DNA of 64,000 nucleotides from Bacillus safensis FO-36b (GTDB lineage Bacteria; Bacillota; Bacilli; Bacillales; Bacillaceae): NCBI RefSeq assembly GCF_000691165.1, contig NZ_ASJD01000001.1, positions 744,001 to 808,000 of the forward strand, read 5' to 3'. Shown piece by piece: positions 58,511 to 64,000 of this stretch (position 1 is its first letter; each line of letters starts with the position of its first letter). The notes under the pieces were generated by a model. It saw only the letters and a program-made list of their open reading frames with translations, ran no database searches and was not told where the DNA came from. The position numbers and the translations under genes were made by a program.

Positions 58511-59995
58511 TTAGTCTTGGAGATTAATCCATACACTTTTGACTTCTGTATAGTTGTTAAGGGCATATGATCCCATTTCTCTGCCAAGACCTGATTGCTT
58601 ATATCCTCCAAACGGGGAGGCGGCATCAAAGACATTATAGCAGTTGACCCAAATCGTTCCTGCTTCAAGACGTGCAGCGATATCATGGGCATGCTTTAAG
58701 TTTTCTGTCCAAAGTCCTGCTGCTAATCCATATTCAGACTGGTTGGCACGTTCGACCACTTCATCAATGGAATCGTAAGGAATGGCAGATAAGACAGGTC
58801 CAAAGATTTCCTCTTTAGCAATGGTCATTTCATCTTCTACATCTTTAAAAATAGTAGGGGAGACGAAATAGCCAGCCTCATAAGGGCAATCGCCCCCGAC
58901 AACGGCTGTTGCCCCTTCGGATTTACCTTTTTCAATATAGCCTAACACGCGTTCGTGCTGTTCTTTACTTACAAGAGGTCCAATTTGCGTATCTTGATGA
59001 AGACCAGCGCCTTGCTTGAGGGATCCTGCATATTTGGCCATTTGATCGACCACTTCATCATATTGGCTCCGATGAACAAAGACTCTGGAACCCGCGCAGC
59101 ATACTTGGCCTTGGTTAAACATGACGCCATTTAAAGCACCTGGAATGGCTTTCTTTAAATCGGCATCAGGTAAAATAATATTCGGTGATTTTCCGCCAAG
59201 CTCTAATGTGACCCTCTTAATGGTTTTAGCCGCTTTCTCCATAATTAATTTCCCAACACTTGTTGACCCTGTGAAGGCCAGCTTGTTCACGTCAGGATGA
59301 TCAGTTAAGGCTTCTCCGGCTGTTTCGCCAAATCCAGGAACGATGTTAATCACGCCTTCTGGGAAGCCGGCTTTGTCCACTAATTCTGCTAAGTAAAGAG
59401 CAGAGAGTGGAGTTTGTTCGGCTGGCTTTAAAACGATGGTGCACCCTGTTGCAAGTGCGGCGCCCATTTTCCACATAGCCATGAGCAGAGGGAAGTTCCA
59501 TGGGATGATTTGTCCTACAACACCAACCGGCTCATGTCGGGTATAATTAAAATATCCTTGACTGACAGGAAGGGTTTGTCCATTCATTTTTGTCGTCCAG
59601 CCCGCATAATAACGCATGTGCTCAATAGCGAGGGGGATATCTGCATTTGTTGTTTCATTAATTGGTTTTCCGTTATCTAAAGTTTCTAGCTGTGCAAGCT
59701 CTTCCTGATTTTCTTCCATTAAATCAGCAAGCTTGAACATGAGGCGGGCGCGTTCAGCGGCAGACATGGAGCGCCAAGGACCATGAAAGGCTTTTTTTGC
59801 AGCTTTTACTGCCTCATCAATATCTTTTGCACCTGCTTCATAAACATCAATAAGGGTTTCGCCTGTGGCTGGGTTAGGAGTAGCAAAGGTTTTGTTATCG
59901 TGACTTGTGACAAACTGACCATTAATGTAGAGTTTTTTCGTCCCTTGGAGAAAAGATTCAAGTTTTGAACTAATTTGAAGTGTTGTAGAGCTCAT
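58511..59995 (-). CDS. dhaS: Aldehyde dehydrogenase DhaS
   Basis: 494-residue NAD-dependent aldehyde dehydrogenase (ALDH1/2-like). Cofactor and catalytic parts: IIPWNFPLLMAMWKMGAALATG, FTGSTSVGKLIM, VTLELGGKSPNIILPDADL (general base Glu, about 267), MFNQGQVCCAGSRVFVH (catalytic Cys, about 301) and EEIFGPVLSAIPY (about 398). AAGGAGG lies before the ATG at 59995. A perfect cre site sits about 90 bp upstream, predicting CcpA control. The natural aldehyde is unknown; aliphatic and 3-hydroxypropionaldehyde-type substrates are reported for relatives. Confidence 0.94.
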   Translation of the reverse strand: MSSTTLQISSKLESFLQGTKKLYINGQFVTSHDNKTFATPNPATGETLIDVYEAGAKDIDEAVKAAKKAFHGPWRSMSAAERARLMFKLADLMEENQEELAQLETLDNGKPINETTNADIPLAIEHMRYYAGWTTKMNGQTLPVSQGYFNYTRHEPVGVVGQIIPWNFPLLMAMWKMGAALATGCTIVLKPAEQTPLSALYLAELVDKAGFPEGVINIVPGFGETAGEALTDHPDVNKLAFTGSTSVGKLIMEKAAKTIKRVTLELGGKSPNIILPDADLKKAIPGALNGVMFNQGQVCCAGSRVFVHRSQYDEVVDQMAKYAGSLKQGAGLHQDTQIGPLVSKEQHERVLGYIEKGKSEGATAVVGGDCPYEAGYFVSPTIFKDVEDEMTIAKEEIFGPVLSAIPYDSIDEVVERANQSEYGLAAGLWTENLKHAHDIAARLEAGTIWVNCYNVFDAASPFGGYKQSGLGREMGSYALNNYTEVKSVWINLQD

Positions 59996-60086
59996 AAATA
60001 AACAAACCTCCTTAAAGATATGGATTGTTTTCTGCGAGTTCTAGGTGGGAAAAGCGGACATGCAACGAAACTTTATACGCACAAAG

Positions 60087-60102
60087 ATGTAAACGTATAC
60101 AA
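60087..60102. promoter_or_regulatory. Perfect cre site upstream of dhaS
   Basis: ATGTAAACGTATACAA matches the CcpA consensus WTGNAARCGNWWWCAW at all positions. It lies 92 bp upstream of dhaS (minus strand) and about 105 bp upstream of the divergent gene at 60208, overlapping the region expected for the dhaS promoter. Confidence 0.75.
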
Positions 60103-60207
60103 TAATCATATTACACGACATGTTTGAAAGCAATCCATAACACTCATTGCATTTCGCGAAAATTTGGCTACAATAAATGTATAGATGAAAAAAGGAGTTT
60201 TTAAATC

Positions 60208-60420
60208 ATGATCCATCAAAACTGGCAAACGGCTCAAACGTTAAAACAAGTAAAATGTGTACATACAAATGCGAAAAAATATATGGTCGATCGGGCATTA
60301 ACGGTTGGAAACACATATGAAGTGAAAAATGAAACAGAGGAATTCCTGTTTGTCGTTGACAATACGGGTAAAGTAGGCGGGTATTACAAGGAGTATTTCG
60401 AAGATATTTCAGCTGAATGA
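60208..60420 (+). CDS. DUF6501-type small protein
   Basis: 70-residue protein MIHQNWQTAQTLKQVKCVHT followed by NAKKYMVDRALTVGNTYEVKNETEEFLFVVDNTGKVGGYYKEYFE. The fold looks like a small beta barrel, and the sequence matches my memory of the DUF6501 group of Bacillus proteins. AAAAAGGAG lies about 9 bp before the ATG. It stands alone between dhaS and the next small gene. Function unknown; one Cys and no zinc motif. Confidence 0.65.
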   Translation: MIHQNWQTAQTLKQVKCVHTNAKKYMVDRALTVGNTYEVKNETEEFLFVVDNTGKVGGYYKEYFEDISAE

Positions 60421-60469
60421 TTTTGAGGACCATCACTCATACTAAGAAAAACAGTAAAGGGTGATGATG

Positions 60470-60607
60470 ATGAAAAAGCAGCAAAATGACGAGCAGAAAA
60501 GTCAACATGCTTGGCATGAACATGAGGACGCTGATATGGCAATTACGCTTGAACAGATTTCCGACGTGTATGCTGAGGGAACGATTGATACACCAAAAGA
60601 TGAATAG
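60470..60607 (+). CDS. Small acidic protein, 45 residues (DUF4025-like)
   Basis: A 45-codon frame (MKKQQNDEQKSQHAWHEHED, then ADMAITLEQISDVYAEGTID and TPKDE) with AAAGGGTG 7 bp upstream of the ATG at 60470; two further in-frame ATGs lie just before. The ending 'LAITxEQxSDxYxEGTID' is the pattern I associate with the DUF4025/YozP group of Bacillus small proteins. Hydrophilic and probably disordered. It is followed directly by a strong terminator, supporting expression. Confidence 0.65.
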   Translation: MKKQQNDEQKSQHAWHEHEDADMAITLEQISDVYAEGTIDTPKDE

Positions 60608-60613
60608 TCATTT

Positions 60614-60647
60614 AAAAACAGTGATTTGCATAATCACTGTTTTTTTA
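60614..60647 (+). terminator. Intrinsic terminator after the 45-residue gene
   Basis: AAACAGTGATT and AATCACTGTTT form a perfect 11-bp stem with a TGCAT-type loop, followed by T residues. Confidence 0.9.
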
Positions 60648-60885
60648 TTGGAATGAAGCAGCATTTTTTCTCGAAAAGAACTGAAACTTTTTTCCTGCTT
60701 TAACAGTCTAAATAAGTAGAGGAAAGAGCATCGGATCAAAAAGAAAAAGTTAAATGAAATTTAATCTATTCGTAATGGAATAACGACCATTTATAGCGTA
60801 TTCTATAAGTGAGAATAAAACGTACCCACAGAGCCGTGTGGCCGTTTTGTCATAAAGGAATTTGATGCAGGAAGAGGGGGTTTAC

Positions 60886-61224
60886 GTGGGTATTTTTTCT
60901 GTCAGTAAACAAAATGATAAGAAATTCGAATCCTTATTGATTGAAGGGGAAAGAATTGAGGCTGTTTACAGACTGCGTCACGACCAAATTTGCTTTACCA
61001 ATAAAAGACTGATCTTTGGCGATAACCGCGTATTTTCTAAGAAGAAAGTCAGGGTCTCCTTGCCGTATCGATCAATTGAAAGTTTTGCCATACAAGAAGC
61101 TGGCGTGTTTGATCAGGACACAGGTATGCTGCTTGTCACAAGCTCAAAAGTATTTGAACTCGACTTTTCCAAAGAGACGGATTTGAGTGATGTGCAAGCC
61201 ATTTTGACAAAACATCTTTGCTGA
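60886..61224 (+). CDS. yozO: Bacterial PH-domain protein (YozO-like)
   Basis: 112-residue protein of the bacterial pleckstrin-homology type: LIEGERIEAVYRLRHDQICFTNKRLIFGDNRV, then KKVRVSLPYRSIESFAIQEAGVF and LLVTSSKVFELDF. The 'FTNKRLI' strand and following hairpin are typical. I place the start at GTG 60886, 5 bp after AGAGGGGG; an ATG at 60865 after AAGGAA is an alternative. Position near yocK and dhaS fits B. subtilis yozO. A TGAAAC element near 60680 hints at an extracytoplasmic-function sigma promoter but the -10 is not convincing. Function unknown. Confidence 0.65.
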   Translation: MGIFSVSKQNDKKFESLLIEGERIEAVYRLRHDQICFTNKRLIFGDNRVFSKKKVRVSLPYRSIESFAIQEAGVFDQDTGMLLVTSSKVFELDFSKETDLSDVQAILTKHLC

Positions 61225-61302
61225 TCAATCTTGCGATTACATAGATCATATGCACTTTTCTCATTCTTCGTTCTTATTTTTATAGATCGCACATTGCTAA
61301 GT

Positions 61303-61331
61303 CCTTCCCATCTGATGGGAAGGGCTTTTTT
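61303..61331 (+). terminator. Intrinsic terminator upstream of the NAD(P)-binding gene
   Basis: CCTTCCCATC and GATGGGAAGG form a 10-bp stem with a minimal loop, followed by GCTTTTTT. It presumably ends the yozO transcript. Confidence 0.75.
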
Positions 61332-61399
61332 CTGCTTAAGTGTTTGAATGATAGCAAAAAAGGATAAAGATGAAACAGATACAGAAAGGAGAATGAACA

Positions 61400-62047
61400 A
61401 TGAAAGTGTTAGTTGCAGGAGCAAATGGACATACAGGCAGACTTGTCGTTCGTTATTTAAAAGAAAAAGGACATGAGCCGCTTGCTCTCATTCGAGATGA
61501 AAAACAAGCTGATGCACTAAAGGAACTTGGTGCAGCACCTGTCATCGGTGATCTTGAAAAAGATGTGACAGATGCTGTAAAACAAGCAGACGCTGTCATC
61601 TTTGCAGCTGGTTCAGGCTCAAAAACAGGTGCAGATAAGACCATTGCGGTCGATCAAGAAGGGGCAAAACGCCTCGTTGATACAGCGAAAAAAGAAAACA
61701 TCCAGCATTTTGTTATGCTTAGTGCCTATAATGCAGATGATCCGAACCAAGGAAAAGGGCAAGGAAGTATGGAAACTTATTATGAAGCAAAAAGAAAAGC
61801 CGATGAGCACTTAAGACAGTCTGGTCTTTCCTATACGATTGTCCGCCCAGGTGCCTTGCTGCATGAGGAGAAGACAGGAAAGATCGAAGCTGCCGAACAT
61901 ATTCCAGATAATCAAAACATCGAGATTTCAAGAGAGGACGTAGCCATTGTTCTTGTGGAGAGCTTAACAGAATCCAATGTGAAAAATAAGTCCTTCGACT
62001 TGATGAAAGGCGAAAAATCAGTAGAAGAAGCACTTCGTCATCTGTAA
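61400..62047 (+). CDS. NAD(P)H-binding atypical SDR protein (YhfK-like)
   Basis: 215-residue Rossmann-fold protein of the atypical short-chain dehydrogenase type (NAD(P)-binding, NmrA/BVR-B-like). The dinucleotide motif is VLVAGANGHTGRLVVRYL (residues 3-20), AVIFAAGSGSK follows at about 70, and the C-terminal part has YTIVRPGALLHEEKTG. The catalytic Tyr-x-x-x-Lys appears as YYEAKRKADE (about 130-139). It resembles B. subtilis YhfK in size and motifs, but that gene lies elsewhere in B. subtilis, so this may be a paralogue or transposed copy. AAAGGAGAATG precedes the ATG. Confidence 0.8.
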   Translation: MKVLVAGANGHTGRLVVRYLKEKGHEPLALIRDEKQADALKELGAAPVIGDLEKDVTDAVKQADAVIFAAGSGSKTGADKTIAVDQEGAKRLVDTAKKENIQHFVMLSAYNADDPNQGKGQGSMETYYEAKRKADEHLRQSGLSYTIVRPGALLHEEKTGKIEAAEHIPDNQNIEISREDVAIVLVESLTESNVKNKSFDLMKGEKSVEEALRHL

Positions 62048-62053
62048 GAAAAG

Positions 62054-62085
62054 AAAGCTGCTGCCAAAGAGGCGGCGGCTTTTTT
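62054..62085 (+). terminator. Intrinsic terminator after the SDR gene
   Basis: AGCTGCTGCC and GGCGGCGGCT form a 10-bp stem (one G-U) with a 5-nt loop, followed by T residues. Confidence 0.88.
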
Positions 62086-62088
62086 GAT

Positions 62089-62114
62089 GTTTTCTTTTCC
62101 CTTTCAGCGGGAAG
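62089..62114 (+). promoter_or_regulatory. Candidate sigma-B promoter of yocK
   Basis: GTTTTC, 14 bp, GGGAAG resembles the general-stress consensus GTTTAA-N12-15-GGGWAW. It lies 25 bp upstream of the yocK start and just after the previous terminator. B. subtilis yocK is listed in the sigma-B regulon, as I recall. Confidence 0.45.
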
Positions 62115-62138
62115 GTAATGAGAAAGGAGTGATTGACC

Positions 62139-62639
62139 GTGGGCTTAACGAAAGAACAACAAGCTGATTTATACGAAAGATTGATTCAATTAAAAGAAGA
62201 TGTGAAGGGATCAAAAAAGAAAGAAGAATCGATGCTCGTTGAATCGAGTGAGATTTCAAATGGTGTTGGGAATCATATCGCTGATCATGGGAGCATCTAT
62301 TTAGACCGTATGACAGAACAAACGCTGGATCAGGTCGATGATCAGCTTGAAGGTGAAATCGATGCAGCACTGAAACGAATGGAAGACGGAACATATGGGA
62401 TATGTGAGAAAACGGGGAAAGAGATTCCATACGAGCGTTTAAAAGCAGTTCCATATACACGTTATTCAATCGATGCAAAGAAAAATGAAGAAACCACTCA
62501 AGATCCAAACGAATTTGACCGTTCATTCTCCGATCAAATGCGCGATTTAACAAATAGAGAAACAATGGATCAGATGCATTCAGATACGTATGAAAGATTA
62601 GAGGAAGAGCAAGATGTTGATGTAGATGAGGAAAAATAG
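62139..62639 (+). CDS. yocK: DksA/TraR-like general stress protein YocK
   Basis: 166-residue protein of the Bacillus YteA/YocK branch of DksA-like proteins: a helical coiled-coil N-terminal half (about 1-85, LTKEQQADLYERLIQLKEDV) followed by the zinc-finger region DGTYGICEKTGKEIPYERLKAVPYTRYSID. Only one of the four zinc cysteines remains (Cys in YGICEKTG), the others being replaced, so no zinc is expected. The acidic C-terminal tail (about 140-166) is extra. GTG at 62139 is 6-8 bp after AAAGGAGTGA; a TTG two codons upstream overlaps that site. Confidence 0.85.
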   Translation: MGLTKEQQADLYERLIQLKEDVKGSKKKEESMLVESSEISNGVGNHIADHGSIYLDRMTEQTLDQVDDQLEGEIDAALKRMEDGTYGICEKTGKEIPYERLKAVPYTRYSIDAKKNEETTQDPNEFDRSFSDQMRDLTNRETMDQMHSDTYERLEEEQDVDVDEEK

Positions 62640-62738
62640 GATCATAAGCGAAGGTTAAATTTTTTCAGAATAATTTTTTCTTATGTACACATGAACAAAT
62701 AACTTGTATACATGAGTATTTCATAGAAAAAAGATCTC

Positions 62739-62767
62739 TTGAAATTTAATAAACTTTCGTGTAATAT
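62739..62767 (+). promoter_or_regulatory. Sigma-A promoter of the 6S-2 RNA gene
   Basis: TTGAAA (62739-62744), 17 bp, TAATAT (62762-62767). Expected start at about 62774-62775, exactly at the base of the RNA's closing stem. Confidence 0.8.
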
Positions 62768-62774
62768 AGTTTAA

Positions 62775-62960
62775 AGGCTGCGATGCGCGTAATGTTAATT
62801 AAGTTTTAACCTTTAAGCTGTAATAGGGAGTTTTATATTGAAGCCGGAATGTCATGCCTCCTTAGCGAGGAAGACAGGAACGTTTCTGCAAACACCCACT
62901 TTGAGGAGTGGTGGTTTAAAACTTTCTTACTTAGATTACGGCATCCGCAGCTTTTCCTAG
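62775..62960 (+). ncRNA. bsrB: 6S-2 RNA (BsrB)
   Basis: Regulatory RNA that mimics an open promoter and binds sigma-A RNA polymerase. Support: the sequence AAGTTTTAACCTTT at 62801-62814 is the exact template for the known B. subtilis 6S-2 product RNA (AAAGGTTAAAACTT); the ends close as GCTGCG-ATGC (62777-62787) with GCATCCGCAGC (62941-62951); and the gene lies just upstream of recQ/yocI, as bsrB does in B. subtilis. A strong promoter and a terminator flank it. Length of about 185 nt is near the usual ~200. The 3' end is estimated. Confidence 0.85.
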
Positions 62961-62970
62961 GATGATTCAA

Positions 62971-63005
62971 GCCATTTTCCATTGCGGAAAATGGCTTTTT
63001 ATTTT
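62971..63005 (+). terminator. Intrinsic terminator after 6S-2 RNA
   Basis: GCCATTTTCC and GGAAAATGGC form a perfect 10-bp stem with a 5-nt loop, followed by TTTTTATTTT. Confidence 0.92.
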
Positions 63006-63090
63006 GTGAAAAAACGAAATTGCACAGTCGGCCGGAAGAGGCATGAATGTATGTTAAAATAGACAAAACAAAAGACGGAGAGGGAATTGG

Positions 63091-64000
63091 ATGTTAGAAC
63101 AAGCAGAAGCACTCCTGAAACAATACTTTGGCTTTGACGCATTTAGGCAGGGACAGAAACAAGCCATTGAATCGATTGTAAACAAACAGAAGGATACCGT
63201 CTGTATTATGCCGACAGGCGGAGGGAAATCGGTTTGCTACCAGATTCCTGCCCTGATGATGGAAGGAACAACGATCGTTGTATCCCCGCTAATTTCTTTA
63301 ATGAAAGATCAAGTCGATGCGCTAAATGAGATGGGCATACGATCGTCCTTTTTAAACAGCACACTTTCCGCAGCTGAAATGAATAAAAGGCTGAAAAAAT
63401 GTGAAGATGGGGAATATCAGCTGCTTTATATCACACCTGAACGTTTACAAAATGAGCGTTTTTTTCAGCTGCTTGATCGGTTAACGATCCCTTTAATTGC
63501 AATTGATGAAGCGCACTGTATATCTGAGTGGGGGCATGATTTTAGGCCAAGCTACCGCTTTATTCAAGAATGCTTAAATCAGCTGACAAAAAGACCAGTG
63601 ATTGTCGCATTAACTGCTACAGCCACGAAAAAGGTCCACCGAGATATATGTGAACAGCTTGGCATGAACGAAGAAGAAACCATTTTTACTGGGTTTGCTA
63701 GAGAAAATTTATCTTTTCAGGTGGTCAAAGGAGAAAATAGTGACCGCTTTATCACACATTATATGAAGAAAAATAAACTTGAGTCCGGCATTATCTATAC
63801 TGCTACAAGAAAAGAAGCCGAAAACATTTACAATCGGCTAAAGAAACAAAAGATCAAAGCTGGCATTTATCATGGCGGGTTAGATGACAATGTAAGAGAA
63901 GAGCAGCAAAACCTGTTTTTAAATGATGACATCCAGGTTATGGTCGCTACATCTGCATTTGGCATGGGAATTAATAAATCAAATGTCCGTTTTGTGATTC
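63091..64000 (+). CDS. recQ: RecQ-family ATP-dependent DNA helicase, N-terminal part (runs off window)
   Basis: Superfamily 2 3'-5' DNA helicase; about 303 residues are inside the window and the gene continues past base 64000. Motif 0 FGFDAFRQGQKQAI (residues 13-26), Walker A MPTGGGKSVCYQIPA (about 40-54), motif Ia VVSPLISLMKDQV, Walker B/DEAH IAIDEAHCISEWGHDFRPSY (about 144-163, the RecQ aromatic-rich loop follows), motif III ALTATATK and motif V MVATSAFGMGINKSNVRFVI near the window end. GGAGAGGGAATT precedes the ATG. It is the yocI position of B. subtilis. Confidence 0.96.
   Translation, partial: MLEQAEALLKQYFGFDAFRQGQKQAIESIVNKQKDTVCIMPTGGGKSVCYQIPALMMEGTTIVVSPLISLMKDQVDALNEMGIRSSFLNSTLSAAEMNKRLKKCEDGEYQLLYITPERLQNERFFQLLDRLTIPLIAIDEAHCISEWGHDFRPSYRFIQECLNQLTKRPVIVALTATATKKVHRDICEQLGMNEEETIFTGFARENLSFQVVKGENSDRFITHYMKKNKLESGIIYTATRKEAENIYNRLKKQKIKAGIYHGGLDDNVREEQQNLFLNDDIQVMVATSAFGMGINKSNVRFVI

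Noticed and set aside
60660-60720. Extracytoplasmic-function sigma promoter before yozO (TGAAAC element)
   Set aside because: The -10 region reads CAGTC rather than CGTC or CGTA at the right spacing; only a near miss.
1-64000. CRISPR arrays, rRNA or tRNA genes, insertion sequences
   Set aside because: No regularly spaced direct repeats, cloverleaf-like genes or transposase frames were found on reading both strands.

Overview
The window is chromosomal DNA from a low-GC Firmicute of the Bacillus subtilis clade. Gene content and order follow the B. subtilis ypg-yph-ypi-ypj-thyB-dfrA-ypk-ypl-ilvA-ypm-msr block, which is joined directly to the cge-kamA-yod-yoj-odhAB-yoc block. In B. subtilis 168 these two blocks are separated by the SPbeta prophage, which is integrated in spsM. 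Here spsM (18321-19349, minus) is intact and no prophage is present. The missing yodP-T genes, the sigma-54 style control of kamA and several single-gene differences suggest the B. pumilus group (pumilus, safensis, altitudinis). That species call is inference from memory of family-level gene order, not a database match.

Layout. 1-9 kb: end of a glutathione peroxidase gene (bsaA), ypgQ, ypgR, ilvD, bacilliredoxin brxA, methyltransferase ypiP, ypjP, ypjQ, thyB-dfrA and ypkP. 9-16 kb: yplQ and yplP on the minus strand, ilvA, ypmP, a DegV-like gene and the membrane/lipoprotein genes ypmQ-ypmR-ypmS-ypmT. 15.6-18.3 kb: a DUF4397 gene, a zinc-ribbon gene, the MarR regulator ypoP and msrA-msrB. 18.3-23.6 kb: a spore-surface polysaccharide locus with spsM, a CMP-sugar type cytidylyltransferase, cgeB-cgeA and the divergent cgeC-cgeD. 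23.7-27.2 kb: a PAS/sigma-54 activator, a textbook -24/-12 promoter, kamA (lysine 2,3-aminomutase), yokU and yozE. 27-37 kb: yodN, yozD, yodM, yodL, deoD, yodJ, yodI, yodH, ctpA, yodF with its small partner, and the quinone/thiol-stress pair yodC/yodB. 37-40 kb: a GerT-like small heat-shock protein, rarD-like yojE, and a bacillithiol deacetylase operon. 40.1-42.7 kb: a very AT-rich island with one unrecognised 531-residue protein and about 700 bp of non-coding DNA. 42.7-64 kb: norM-like yojI, cdaS, cwlS, yojM, yojN-yojO, odhA-odhB, yocS, sodF-sqhC, dhaS, several small genes, yocK, the 6S-2 RNA gene and the start of recQ (yocI).

Functional themes are thiol and oxidant defence (glutathione peroxidase, BrxA, BshB2, MsrAB, YodBC, SodF, YojM), branched-chain amino-acid entry steps (IlvD, IlvA), dTMP/folate synthesis, the TCA-cycle 2-oxoglutarate dehydrogenase, and sporulation or spore surface (SpsM, Cge proteins, CdaS, SqhC). 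No tRNA, rRNA, CRISPR array, transposase or prophage gene was seen.

The strongest candidates for something new are the island protein at 40432-42027 (helical N-terminus plus a tandemly repeated beta-type module), the variant cytidylyltransferase in the spore polysaccharide locus, the brxA ribosome-binding site buried in the ilvD terminator hairpin, and three tiny predicted membrane proteins with good ribosome-binding sites. Start codons were moved inward from the longest reading frame wherever a Shine-Dalgarno site clearly pointed to a later start; each case is noted.
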